Assembly (NCBI GenBank): GCA_027704905.1
Contig: CM051013.1
Coordinates: 13,318,410-13,382,409, forward strand
DNA: 64,000 nt
Direction of reading: 5' to 3'
From: Muraenolepis orangiensis
Lineage: Eukaryota; Chordata; Actinopteri; Gadiformes; Muraenolepididae
A program made the translations under genes and the position numbers. Under the pieces are notes generated by a model that ran no database searches, had not been told where the DNA came from, and was given only the letters and a program-made list of their open reading frames with translations. Below, one piece after another: positions 1 to 37,000 of this stretch (position 1 is the stretch's first letter; each line of letters opens with the position of its first letter).

Positions 1-92
<92 letters not shown>
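1..92 (+). repeat. (GT)n microsatellite
   Basis: A pure GT run that continues left of the window. Shorter GT/GA patches extend to 150. Positions 150-790 hold nothing recognised. Confidence 0.95.
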
Positions 93-93
<1 letters not shown>

Positions 94-794
94 AGAATTA
101 GAGTGTGTGTGTGTGAGAGAGAGAGAGAGAGAATTAGAGTGTGTGTGTGTTAAATCCCGTCCAAAGCTTTTCCTGGTCATGGGTGCTGTCACAACACATT
201 TGGCATTTAGCGCACCGGGGCTCATCGGTGTGTGTGTGTATGTATATGTGTCCTTTCGCTAGCATCTGGAAATGCAGCCGCCAAAAGCCTCTTAACGGGG
301 GGCTATATGTGCGGCCCCCCCCGCGCACGCACGTTATAGCACTTAACGTTTCAAGAGGTTCATTTGTTTGAGATCGCAGGTATAATGGAGCGTGGAATTC
401 AATGGCAGGGCTCCACTGGGTGTCCCTGCGCTCTATAGGATGCCCATTGTGCGGCTCTGTGTCTGGCTGAACTCATCCTAGGTGAGCTTCCGGGTCCGGC
501 GAGGACAGATAACGGCGGGCCCAGGGCTGCTCCCCGAACAGTAAATAATATGCCCTGTGTGTTCTCCCGGGGGAAAGGCATTGCATTGGTTTCGGACAAT
601 GCACAATCCATCCAGAGGTTTCCTGACATGACACGCCATAAACGGTGAAGTAAATTGTAGACGAACGAGACGAGGTACACCGACCGGCCTACACCAGTGG
701 ACTGCACGCATGATCTATCCGTCCATGCATCCGGACGGACACTTCTTCCACTGATGACGTCACTAGAGGGCGTGGGTGGCGTGGCGTGTACACG

Positions 795-1036
795 GCAGTA
801 TAGCTCAGGAGGTAGAGCGGTCGCCCCACAACTGGAAGGTTGCTGGTTCGAACCCCGGCTCCTCCTAGCAAAAACCTGTCGAGGTGTGCCTGAGCAAGAC
901 ACCCTAACTGCTCCTGACGTGCTGGCTGCCGCCGTCGGTGGTTGAATGTGTGTATGAATGGGTGAATGTGAGGCATGACTTGTAAAGCGCTTTGGATAAA
1001 AGCGCTATATAAAAGCATCCATTACATCCATTACAA
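795..1036 (+). mobile_element. tRNA-derived SINE
   Basis: There is an A-box-like TAGCTCAGGAGG (801-812) and a perfect B-box GGTTCGAACCC (845-855), followed by a body with TGAGCAAGACACCCTAACTG and a tail GCTTTGGATAAAAGCGCTAT typical of fish SINEs that share LINE 3' ends. A similar but degraded copy is at about 47100-47320. Confidence 0.8.
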
Positions 1037-1695
1037 CCTCGTCGTGAAATAGGGTTCCTTTTTTAAGGATACAATAAAAAAAGATTCAAAAAATGCTCTA
1101 GATTTTACACGAATCAACATCAGCAAACTGCTGCCGTCATGCTCGGGCGATCCGTTCTCCACGCAGCCGCGGTGCCGCGAGTTAAAGTCCCGACGTCAAG
1201 TCGAATCAATTGTATTTTATTTGTACAGACCTTAATCACAGTTACAGTCTCCGAGGGCTCCGCAGGCCATATATCTATGACAATGCCTACAAGGCCCGGT
1301 TTAATTTGACGAGGGAGCTGGTTCGCCGCTCATGGGAAATGTAGTTCTCCAGGAGGGGCGGGTTTTTAATATATTAATGTTACCCCCCCCCCTTCCTCCA
1401 CTCTTATCCTTCATCGCCGAATGAACGTTTTCGATGCGGCGAGATGAATGTGCCCAATATGTGGGAGTCATTAGTGATTCAGATCAATAATGCTAAAAAC
1501 TGATTAACTACCTGGAATATTTTTTTTGTTTTTTTTCCCCCTCTGGACATGATTATGAACACGTAGACGTTATTCTGCAGAGGAATATCATTTTAATTTC
1601 TCATCATTTCTCCTACAACTATTGCTTGTGTGTTTTTCCGTCACAATCCAACACCACATTTTACACTGCCGTGCACCGTCGCACAGGACTGAGGC

Positions 1696-1800
1696 GCACT
1701 CACTCACTCACTCACTCACTCACTCACTCACTCACTCACTCACTCACTCACTCACTCACTCACTCACTCACTCACTCACTCACCCACTCACTCACTCACC
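1696..1800 (+). repeat. (CACT)n microsatellite
   Basis: More than 20 tetramer units, with one ACCC change near the end. Between the SINE (1036) and this tract I see nothing. Confidence 0.95.
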
Positions 1801-1943
1801 TTGTATTAGATGGTGCTGATCTGAAGCCGCCCCAGACCTGCGGCAGCATCACAAAGTGTTAATCCTATCGACGTTCCCAATCTGGGGGCTGCCGTGTAAA
1901 AATGTGCTATTTATAGACGCCTCACGAGTCGAGTTAAACAGGG

Positions 1944-2128
<185 letters not shown>

Positions 2129-2307
2129 ATTTAGAGGTTGAACCAAGCATGTGAAAATATGAAAATGGCCCGTTTTGGGTGTTTTCCTAGGCAATCTCTA
2201 AAAATGCAAAAAAATGTTTGTTTTTATTAGAACACCATTTATTTTCAATAGAACATTTATTTATTCAAGAACAAAAATCACAACTTTGAAATCGTTTTTA
2301 GGGTGTC

Positions 2308-4010
2308 TCAAGAATCCTGGTCCAGCTTGCGCTTGCAGTGGCTCAGATTTGGCTGTTTAGAGCGGTCATGCTCAACTGCCTGCAGCACATTCTGCAGGTG
2401 CTCCTCGCTCCTGGCTGCTGCCACAAAGTCTGATGTGAGTTAAACGCCACGCTCGGCAGTCATTCACAACATTTATGGCGCGTACATTCACCGCACCCAT
2501 CTGGAATGCTTCACTGGCAGCCCAATCCTCTACATCCAGTGAGAGAAATGCTGGATCGATGTGCAGCAGTTGCATGACAAACCAGCAGTCTGGGTTGGTG
2601 AGGTCAGCCAAGCTGCTGGTCGGTGAGAGGGTTGGAAACTTCGGCTTGCCCAAGCCTGTGCCAAAGCAGAGCTGTGGGGCTCGCATGGGGAGGTCAGCCG
2701 GCTTGTCCTCAAAGATGGCATCTGTCAACTGGCACCTTGGTGCTGAAGAGTGCCAGGGGCAGCATCTCGCCTGTCAGGTACCATAGGTGCCGTTCCAGTG
2801 CCTTGATTGCTGATGCTGCAATGCCCTCGTCAACATTCTTGTACGCATACAGGTGGTGGTAGAGTGTAAGGTCATTCCATGCAGCATCTACGGCCGCGTC
2901 GCAGGTCAGCCACCACGTTGCGTAGATGTGCGTGATGAAGTTGGCAAACGGTAGTGATGGTCTCCTGAGGAAGCAACGCAATGTGCTGCTCCATCAAGGC
3001 CAGCTTGAGAGTGTACAGCAGCTTGGCCTCCAGCGTGTGGCGGCGCGCTCGGTCTGCGGTTGCATAGGATGTGAAGACCTTTGCCCAATTGCCACCTGAC
3101 TCCTCGATCTGGCGGGTGAAGGCAGCCTGCTGCATTGGTGTGATCTTCAACCGTGTAGCCAGTGACACAAGACTTGGCCGGCTGAGGATGTCAGATGGAA
3201 TGAAGGCTGTGGTGCCAGTCTTCTTACGCTTGCGGGTGGGCGTGTTCTCCACCGGTGGAGCAGCTGTTTCATCGGCGTTGCAATCCTCTTCACTATTGCT
3301 TTCCAACCCCACCATGCTGGATGTCGCTGTCATCGCCTGCTGCTCTTTGGTCAGGTGTGCCTGCTGGGCTGCCTCACGCTCCTGTCGCTGCTTCACCTTG
3401 GATTTCAGCTTGGTATCGAGCGCTCCAAATGTGGCCACTCTGTCGCCCTTCATGCTGGCCAGGAAAGCAACGTCCTCCGGATTGCTGATCAGCTGCTCGG
3501 CGTTTGGAGACCACAGCGGGAATGTGGAGTCCAGCCTGTGCTCCATAGCATCCACTAGTCCAGCTGTAGCCTCACTGGAGCGCCTGGCCTGGGGAATGTG
3601 GCGCAACTTGTTGTTAGCGTCGAAGTGCCACCATCTTGTCGCATGCTCGACGATCGCTCACCATTGGGACATTGGCCTTCCCATTAAATAGCCTCACCTG
3701 CTCCAAAATGACCTTGGTTGCCTGAAACCGAGACAATGCTCCGTTCAAACCTGATCGCTTGGCATGCAGTTGCGCATCACAGTTGTACATTATGCACCAC
3801 CAAATCTGGCGACCACTTCAGCTTGGCGCCAGTGATGATGGCATCTGCATTGGTGACGCTGACACCCAGACCAAAGACCAGGCTGCGGGTGCTCGGGAGC
3901 CTGAGGCTGGTGGCGACATCTTGTGAGAGCTGGATCCTTTGGCATTCACTGACCTTGACATGCTGCTACATGGGTTTCGTCTTCTTTGTCACATGGCTTG
4001 TTTCTTCTTT
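2308..4010 (-). pseudogene. Degenerate mobile-element gene, unnamed family
   Basis: Read on the minus strand, three overlapping open stretches (3606-2872, 2981-2709, 2728-2372) plus short upstream pieces look like one broken protein. Upstream of 3606 there is a hydrophilic piece, ATSLRLPSTRSLVFGLGVSV, cut by stops. The middle is a 244-residue frame with a basic TRKRKKT cluster and the stretch DRVATFGALDTKLKSKVKQR. The end reads WYLTGEMLPLALFSTKVP and VNDC. Near 2450 a one-base shift lets the frame run on to a natural-looking stop at 2308-2310. I do not recognise the family well enough to name it. The coding character and frameshifts suggest a decayed transposon gene inside a plch2 intron. Confidence 0.5.
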
Positions 4011-4423
4011 TTGAAACCAAGCATTGAAACCAAAGCCCAAAGTGATGGCACCAGAGAAGGACATCAAAAATGAACCGCTTTATCATGGCTCTCCAATGGG
4101 TGCCGGTTACCCCCTTTTGCCATAAAAGCTGATGTTCCGTTCAACCTCTAGATCACCACGTATCGCAAAAATGTATTACATTTATATACATTTATATGTA
4201 TATTTATTTATATACATTTATTGTTTTTGCATGGATGGTAACAATTTGAGCACCCAGACAGATCCATTTTCTGCAATTGTGTATTTTGATGCACCCTAAT
4301 GTGCATGTGTCTAGGTGTGTGTATGTGGGGGCAAACGTGTGTGTGTGCGTGTGTCTATGTGCGTGTGCCGAGGGATACCGGGGTGTGTGAATGTGTCTTG
4401 GTGTATGTGTGCAGGCCAACTGG

Positions 4424-4570
<147 letters not shown>

Positions 4571-5520
4571 TATTTTTCTACACTATTCTTTGATCTGTGG
4601 TTGCAACGTGGCAGGGGTGAAAGACTGGGTTTGGACATCAAAGCGGGCCGGGGCTTAGGGACTGTTCCGGAAGAAAGAGGTGGTGGTGAGGAAGTGGTGA
4701 GACTCCATCTCTCCTCTGTTGAAGAGGAGTGGAGAGGGAGGGCCCGTCATGGCCCCATGGGTTTGTGAATGGGACGTGATTTTTCTCTTGAATGTGTCTC
4801 TGTGTAAATACCCCCTGTGTAAATACCCGCTTTCACTATGAATGAAACCTGAAGCTGGAAGGAATTCAAATGGAGGCGGGAATGGAATGCTAAATAAATC
4901 AGCCTGAAAATGATGTCATTTCCAAGATTCTTGGTTCATCTACTCTATGTGCCAAGTGCTTACCGGCACTACTGATTTTAGTTTTTACCAGATGAATTAA
5001 GGTGGTGATGCCCACTATTTTCCTTTTCTTTTGGATGCCATAAAATCAATAATACGAAACTCTCTCCTAGCCCTCGGATATCTTTGGTTGTTTTTGATTT
5101 GTTGGGTGGATTTATTTTTCTTTTTAAGCTTGGCCCATTTTAAAGGGCTTTCTGTACGAGCTTCAAAAACACTTCGAAACAGGTCAAAACGTACAAGGAT
5201 AATGTCAACAGTGCTTAAAAGTGTAGTATTGTAAGGGGACTGGGTCAGACAAGGCTCTTTTGCACCAGCCGTACTCAACAGTGGGAGGGCCTTTTTAATG
5301 GGACTACGCCCTGAACAGAACCACACAATGAATTGAACATGAATTGTGATTCTGGTCTCTGTACAATTAATTAATCAGATTTCTGTGCTACGTTAACATT
5401 ACAATACAAGGGTCATAATCATGTAGTCCTAAGCCCAGATCCAGCTCATGTTTCCTCCCAGATCTTAACACCCTGCCCCCCCCCCCTCCGCCCCTCCCCT
5501 CCTCCTCCATCCATCCCCAG

Positions 5521-29887
<24,367 letters not shown>

Positions 29888-31160
29888 GCGCAACTGACAC
29901 TTTTAACGCACGGAAATAGAACAAGAAAACAAACAAAGAGCACATACACCCACCCACCCACACACAGACCCACATGGCCGGCACAACGATGGAACATTGG
30001 ACCACCTGTGGTTATCTCTGAGATGTTGTGGCTGAAGCTGACTCAGACCATAGAGGCTTTTAAACCTTCCGTTTGTCTCTATCGCTGGACCCTTACCGGT
30101 GAGGACTAACGTGCCTAGGAGGCTCGAGATCAAACCTTTTTTTTTTTAATCTTAGAGCATTTGAACAATCCGTCGGTGCCGTTCTGTCCTGTTTTGCACC
30201 GAGTGTTTTATTAATGGCCAGAATGCGGGAGGCGAAGTGAGAGAGGAGAACCCTGTTTTCTATATGGTTGCTTTAACCCTTAACGTGATCTCCTCGTTCG
30301 TCCAGATATGTTTGACGTGAGCAATCTAAGTAGCAATAGTTCACAGGCGAAAGAAGAAAAGTGCGTTCTTGTGCCACGATGCATTCGATTGGGCCAACGT
30401 ATCCTCCCGAGTTCGAAGTCTTCGGTCCTAAGTTCCCCCTGAGCAATACTTTTTAAAAAAAAACGTCGCTCCAAATAATGATGTGGAAACGTGTACGATT
30501 TCGTACAAAAAGGTTCTTTGTTTTTTTTTTGTTGCTTCGACAGAAAAATAAAGGTGTGCGAAAAGACGAAAAGTCTCCATGTTTGTTGTCGTGTCACTAA
30601 AGCAGACTTTCCGTTGTTTTTTTTAAGCGGAGCCTCTTGCGAAACGCGGCATGCTGCTCCACTAATTATTTTATACTTTTAACCTGCGGTAGAGTCGCCG
30701 GCCACCGTCCCCCCCCCCCCCCCCCGTCCCGTCCCCCCCCCCCAGTCCTTCTCTTGCTCTTTCTGTGTCTTTTTCCTTCATTTATTTTAAACATTTTTTT
30801 TTAAAGTGCACTGCATGTTCTTTTATGCACCGTGATGACTTGTCTTATCTGCATCGGGTCTGCGTTGTTTTACCAAAAAAATATATAAACGAAAAGGAAA
30901 AAAAGTTTTTATACGTTGTTTTTTTTAGACAGTCGGACGGTTCTGAAGGTCATAGCCCCGGGGTTCTGACGGGTCTGTAGGAACGGGAATGACTTGTGTC
31001 AAGTGCACGTTTGTTTGCAGGACTACTGTCTTGGTTGCACAGCCGTGCACGTTTTGTGTGTGTGTGTGTGTGTGTGCGTGCAACATTTTACGGAAAATAT
31101 TTAATTCAGCTCATGTATAATTATGACCTAAATAAACCTAAAATGAACATTAAAGTGTGG
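29888..31160 (+). other. plch2: plch2 3' untranslated region (approximate)
   Basis: No coding sequence follows the stop. AATAAA occurs near 30546 and at 31131-31136; the second is followed by ATTAAAG and a T-rich stretch. Poly-C tracts lie at about 30710-30745. The true cleavage site cannot be fixed from sequence alone. Confidence 0.5.
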
Positions 31161-33479
31161 TATCGCGCTGTGGTTTTTATTTTATTATTACAGCTGTTAT
31201 TTGTGGTTGTTGCGATGTCACTGTTTGTTTGTGTAGTTGTGTCGTGTGTATGACTCGGTAGAGATCGGTCGCCCCGTAACGCTGCAGGTTCGATTCCCAC
31301 CTGTGGTCCTGTGCTACACACACACACACGAAAAGTCCATACATTATATGGAAAATGTATTTTTAGTACTGTACAAATCGCTAACAAAACTGGACATGAA
31401 GTTAAAAATAGGCCCTGGCTGAGTTGTCATGTAAAGTCTTAGTCTTGGCAAGCCCTGCTGGCTGCTCCCTCCAATTATGGGGCGTTCTGGTGACGGTGTT
31501 TACCAGCCCTTCACTCCTCTCCTCAATCCGCGGGCCCCTAACCCCACCACCCCCACCACCCCCGCCCCCGCTGGCCCAGAGAATGTTCCCCACATACAAA
31601 GACTCAAAGCGGGCCATTAAGCTTCAGCTTCTTATTCCTGTGTGAAGCAGAGGGAGGAACGAGATTTGCATTCGCACTCTCAAATGATGGAGTCTGTACC
31701 GCGCTCGGTGGCAGTTCGGTTTTTTTTAAGATGTACCCACACAGCGTCACGGTGACCAGCGCTGGCGCTGCTGCGCTCTGCTTGACATGACAATCAAGGG
31801 ATGGAGGGAAGAGGATGGAGGGGAGAGGATGGAGGGGAGGGAAGGAGAGTGGGGGGCCACAGCCAGTGCCAAGCCTCTGGTGGGTAACCACGGCCATGGC
31901 CACCTCTGGTGAGCTGTCACGGGCGGCTGTGCCCCCACTTTTCCTCGGAGGCCCCTCAGAGGACCTCTGAAGCACAACACTGGGAGGGGGTAGCACAAAA
32001 GATGGCTTCATTAGGATTCCGGGGGCGCGCTTTTCTTTTTGAAGCCTGTTTTTATCTGGGCCATTTGGCACGGTCTGGCTCGTTCAACCGAAAAAAACAA
32101 CTGGGGTGGGGGGGGGGGAGCAAGAAGGGTTTGTTTTTGTTCCAGAGTGAATTAAGCGGCCCCTCACGTTGCGGAACGAGAGACTGCGCTGGGATGTGTG
32201 GGTTACTTGGATATGTGTTTATCGCCGTGTTCGCGGGAGACACAAAGAAAGCGAACGGGCCCAAGCTTCTCTTGCTGTACATGACGACATTGTTTAGGGA
32301 GGCCAGCAGCCTCCATAGGACGCATGGACGGAAAGTTGTACTGCAATGGTCTCAAAAGTATTTTAGGAGCATAAATGTATCCAGGTAGCTGATCCCATTA
32401 TGCATAGAAATGTCCAAGACAAACAAAATACCCTTTCATCACGCTGTTCTGCATTTTGTCAGGCGTTTCAAAAAGTTGCACCATTAACAACTACGCCAAC
32501 AACAACAAGACCAGAAGAGTGGGTTTAAATCTAGTTGAACAAAGCTGCAACGTTAACCGCCCACCTCTCTCTGCAAAAGGCCCCCGTGTTTCACAGAGTA
32601 CCCCGGACGGTCCTCCTCAAACCTCCCTCTTCCTTTGGTGTGTCCCCTGCTCCAGCCCTGCTCAGGAGCCCTGAGTGAGCACTCACACCATAAGCTAAGA
32701 CGCCGGGTTACATAACCCTAAAAGACAGCGATCTGGTGGTCGTCGTGCAGAAAGCAAAACAAACCGCCTCTCGTTTAACCCTTCTCACACTCTCCGGTTG
32801 TGTAGCAACCATATTTCAGAGTTTACTGTGGCTTTCTCATGCTGTATCCTGACCCATTTGAGTGAGTGGTTCAGTAAGGGCTCCATGGTGTGCGTTACTC
32901 CTGTCTCAGATTAATTAATAAAGTACTCTTATCTAAAGTAATCTTCTCTCTCGTCAATCATCCTTCCACTTCCTGCACACTTGGACAACACTGGATCGAC
33001 GACAGTGTTGCTATTTTGTTTGTAGATTCTACACTTTCTACACAGTGGTTCACAACTCTGAAGTTCTGCAGTGTAAAGCACTCATGAGTCATGACATTTG
33101 TGGAATTTCGGCGAGTTTTCAGACAGGGAAAGTCAGGTTGTCTTGAGACAATGTCATGGAATTGTATCTGCCTCGATCTGAGATCACCAAATATAAAGTG
33201 TATCTCCCCCCCCCCCCCCCCCCCCGCAATTATGTTCTGTTCACTGAATAGCAGTTGAAATGGGACGATAAATGTATTATTAACCAAGTCAAGTCAAGTC
33301 CAGAAACAAATCATAGAGTCCCTATATGTTGATGTTGTCAACACTTTTGAGCACTGAAGAAACTGTCAGTGTGAATTTATTGGGGGCCAACATCTGGAGG
33401 CCGTGGATGGCGTGGTGTTTTTTATTCCCCTGCGAGCAGTTATTCAGCCTGTTACTCTCCTCCCTCTCCAGCACGCCCT
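31160..33479 (+). other. Intergenic region between plch2 and the receptor gene
   Basis: It holds the SINE head at 31245, homopolymer C/G tracts (about 32105 and 33208-33225) and a LINE-tail scrap, AGTCAAGTCAAGTC, at about 33287. No coding exon was recognised. Confidence 0.6.
31245..31315 (+). mobile_element. tRNA-like SINE head
   Basis: GACTCGGTAGAGATCGGTCG and GCAGGTTCGATTCCC are A-box-like and B-box-like. The body is lost. Confidence 0.45.
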
Positions 33480-33485
33480 TATAAA
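33480..33485 (+). promoter_or_regulatory. TATA-like box upstream of the receptor gene
   Basis: TATAAA lies in a GC-richer context, about 30 bp before a plausible start region near 33510. A non-coding first exon could end at 33708 (AG|GTAAGG) and splice to 33966 (TTTTCAG), nine bases before the ATG. This is inference from signals only. Confidence 0.4.
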
Positions 33486-33509
33486 CCCTGCCTTTTTTTG
33501 TCCTGCTTG

Positions 33510-33542
33510 AGCAACACCCGACCCGTCCCACTCCTGCTACTT

Positions 33543-33577
<35 letters not shown>

Positions 33578-33708
33578 CTAGAGAGAGATTGAGGGGAGTG
33601 TCACTCAGGAGGCCTCACTCACAGAAAAATAAGTTCAGTTGAGTCGATTTTTTTGAAGTTGTTTTATTTTTGTATTTTTCCATACTTTTTTGGTTTTTGT
33701 TGTCGGAG
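33510..33708 (+). other. Probable non-coding first exon of the receptor gene
   Basis: The stretch between the TATA-like box and a strong AG|GTAAGG donor has no long open frame and carries a (GA)n run at 33544-33590. Joining 33708 to the acceptor at 33965 would place the 5' UTR just ahead of the start codon. Confidence 0.4.
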
Positions 33709-33974
33709 GTAAGGTGTCTTAATTTTTTTTTATAATGCCATTTAAAAAAAAGTAAAACGGCATAGAATTGTTTTTATTTTTTCTTTATTTATTGTTACAT
33801 TAGATGTCATTTGTTTACATTTTTTACTTTCCTTCAAAATCCTTTTGGACGTTTTCTGTTTACGCCGAGATTTCGAAATACGTCTCTTTCACCTTTTTAT
33901 GCGTTCAACTCCAGTCTAATTCATTTGTATGAGATGCGTTGTCTTGTGTTGTGTTGTGTTTTCAGGCCAGCATC

Positions 33975-34038
33975 ATGGATGGGTTCATGGTAGTTTGTCT
34001 GTGCCTCACAGCCCTCATCTCTACTCCACACTCCACCA
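33975..34038 (+). CDS. Receptor exon 1: signal peptide
   Basis: It starts ATG in context CATC-ATG-G and encodes MDGFMVVCLCLTALISTPHS, a hydrophobic secretory leader. The donor is GTAAGA, phase 1. Confidence 0.85.
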
Positions 34039-37000
34039 GTAAGACCTACGCAATACCACTTCGACTGGCTTCGCAACGCACGGCCAAACACTACGCACAT
34101 GTTTTATAGTAATCATATCTTCCTAATGTATAACTTTTGTAACTTGTTTTTGTTGGTACTTCATAATTGCGGAGCTTTGGGTTGTTTGATGTAACCTCAG
34201 ATGTTTTCCAGGACAGTGTTAGCTGATAACTGTATGAGCACCAATTGGACAACGCTCAATGTTTGCCTCTACTTTGTCGTAGTAGTGTTGTAATAACATA
34301 TTAATTTCAATTTAGATTATGACTTTTCTTTTTGCTAATGTGACCGGGCACAGTAACTGTTTACATGTTTTCTTGTTCACATTAGTGAAATGCTGTCCCA
34401 GACCAAAACCAAGCCATTGCCAAAGCCAACAAACCAACAAGCCCTTTATAACCTCTTGGCATGGTTCAAATAAGAAAAAATATGTTATATATATATAAAT
34501 GTGTGTTCCAAAGTTACACGTGTCAAACGGTCTTTCAAGATTTAGACTTGGATTCAAATGTGAATTGTGAAATAGAAAAAAAAAAAAATTGAACAAGTTA
34601 GAGGCAGAATGAAACCGTCTTGTCAGAGGTGGACAAAGGAGGGAGGGGGGGGGGGCCATTAGTGGCTAACTGCCATTTCTCACGCTCGGCACGTCTCCTC
34701 ACCAGTACTCTCCTTCCTCTCTTGGCTCCTCCCTCCTTCCTCGCTCTCTGGTGTCCATCCTTCTCCTTCTCCCATTCTCTCCCTCTATCCTGCATCCTTC
34801 CCCTCTATTCTCTCCTCCGTCCCCCCCCTCCCTGTTATCACGCCACCTTCCTCTCTCTCCCATTGTCCTCTCCCTTCCTCCTCTCCCCATCTCATCCCAC
34901 CCCCTTCCTTCATCCTTCATCCCCTATCTCCTCTCCCTTCATCCTCTCCCCATCTCATCCCACCATCCTCTCCCCCGCCCCATCCCCTTCCTTCATCCTT
35001 CATCCCCTATCTCCTCTCCCTTCCTCCACCCGCTCCCTCCCCTCCCTCCATCCTCGCCCCCACCCGTCGGCCTACTCCGGCTGGGTTATGTTATGTCTGA
35101 GGTGGACAGGGCTCCGCAGGGGGGGTCCCTGGGCCACAGCCAGGGACGTAATCCAGAACCCTAACACCGAGGTCACCAGACACATAGTGGTGTGGGCTTG
35201 GGCGGCTGGGTGTACCTTAAGCCCTCCCTTAATTGGTGGTTTGGTCGCCATTTCAGGAAAACCACAAGGCAGAGGACACGTGTTAGGGGTTTCTCACTGT
35301 TCATAGTTTGAGAGTTGAAAACAAATTGACAGTATAAACCAAAACGGAACAAAAGGATTTTCCGACCACAGAGAGATGTGTGCGCAAAGGGGATACGGGT
35401 GAGAGCGGTTGTTGTTGTGGTTACAGAACGTAGGTCTTTTCAATGAAGAAGGGTATTGTCCCTCTATTGGCTCTTCACGTAATTCCACGGCACAAAGAAC
35501 AAGGATCTGATATGCTTCATTAGGACCTCAGAGTCCCTGGCCTGTAGCATCCAAGTGATCTCAAAGCAAGAATAGCCAGAAGCCAAGGCAGAGCAAAGAA
35601 CTGGCTTCTCAAACAAATCCGCTTTTAATTTGTGCCGGTGCTAATGCCCGGTTTCTTCAATAGCCGTTTGAGTTGGATTGATTGTTCGTTCTCTCCTAGG
35701 TGCCAAGGAGTTATCAATCACCACTATAAAGGTAGTTTTTTATTTCTCACTGGTCAAACATTTATTTTTTGTCCAACAGGGCTAATAAAAAGTACTATCT
35801 TTCAAAGTAAACCGTTTTGTTTTGTCCTGTCCATCAGCAAGACCCGTACACCATGTCCCGGGGCTCTGAATTGGAGGGCTACTGCATTGACCTCATCTCT
35901 GAGATCTCCCGGAAGCTGGGCTTCAGCTACAAAGTCCACTTGGTGAAAGACGACCACTATGGCGCCCTTGACGCCAGCGGCTCCTGGTCTGGCATGATCG
36001 GCGAGGTGATGCGCGGGGTGAGTATCTCGGGAGAAACGGCACCCTCTAGTGGCACAGCCAGGGATTTCCTGCACCTTTTATCCGTGTGTTTTTTGTCCTT
36101 ATCCTTTAAAACATGTACATATGCATACTTCATCCACTTTATTGTTCCACAGACACTTTATTGTTATTTTTCTATTGTGTATCTTATTGTTCTAGTGTTG
36201 TTGTTTATATAATATAGTATAGTGGATAGTATATAGTACATAGTATATAGTGTTGTTTATAGTATATTATTGTATAGTAGCCCAGAGTAGCCTATAGTAT
36301 TGCATAGACAATATAGTATTGTTGTAGAAATTCAAAAACTCTATGCGGGAGTGAATTGGGAGCAAGCGTTCCACTGTACATGGCAAACTAAAAGTATCTT
36401 GAATCTTCTACGTTCCAGGAGGCAGACCTGGCCGTGGCTCCCCTGACCATCACGGCGAGCAGAGAGCGGGCGGTGGACATGTCCACGCCCTTCATGCAGA
36501 CGGGGCTCAGCTTCCTGCTGCGCAAGGACGTGGCCTTCGAGGAGCACCGCTTGGGCTTCACGTCTCCCTTCTCCGTGGAGATGTGGGTCGGGGTGCTCAT
36601 CGCCTTCCTGCTCACGGGCTTCTGTGTCTTCCTAGTGGCCAGGTGAGCGCTCGCTCGGATCGCTCACTCGCTCCAGTGACGTGAAAACACCAGCGGGGGA
36701 AGAAACAGTCGCTCCTCTCGTTTAACGATGCTATTGGGTGGTTCTCCGCTCACGAGAGGAAATGGTCGGAGTCCTCGCAACGTGCGATGGAAATCCTCTA
36801 AAACAGTGTTTGTGATTGAGTAACATCCCAATCCCAGACGCTACTGGTGACACCATTGGGACATATTCAATCATTGCTTGTCCTCATTTTCCATTTGAAC
36901 TCGGAAGAGTGCCTTATTATTAATATTATAGAAACAACAAGGTTCCTTTCTGCCACGCTTCAGTCAATATATCGGCTATCCAATTCACCTATAATAATAC

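Noticed and set aside
5..262. Long open frames of Cys-Val, Thr-His, Ser-Leu or Arg-Glu repeats, here and at every GT, CT or GA tract
   Set aside because: They are translations of dinucleotide repeats with no stops; there is no coding signal.
795..870. tRNA gene
   Set aside because: The A and B boxes are present but the arms do not fold as a full tRNA, and a SINE body and tail follow.
34620..35306. 228-residue plus-strand frame in the first receptor intron
   Set aside because: It reads through pyrimidine-rich low-complexity sequence with Pro/Ser/Leu only; no domain.
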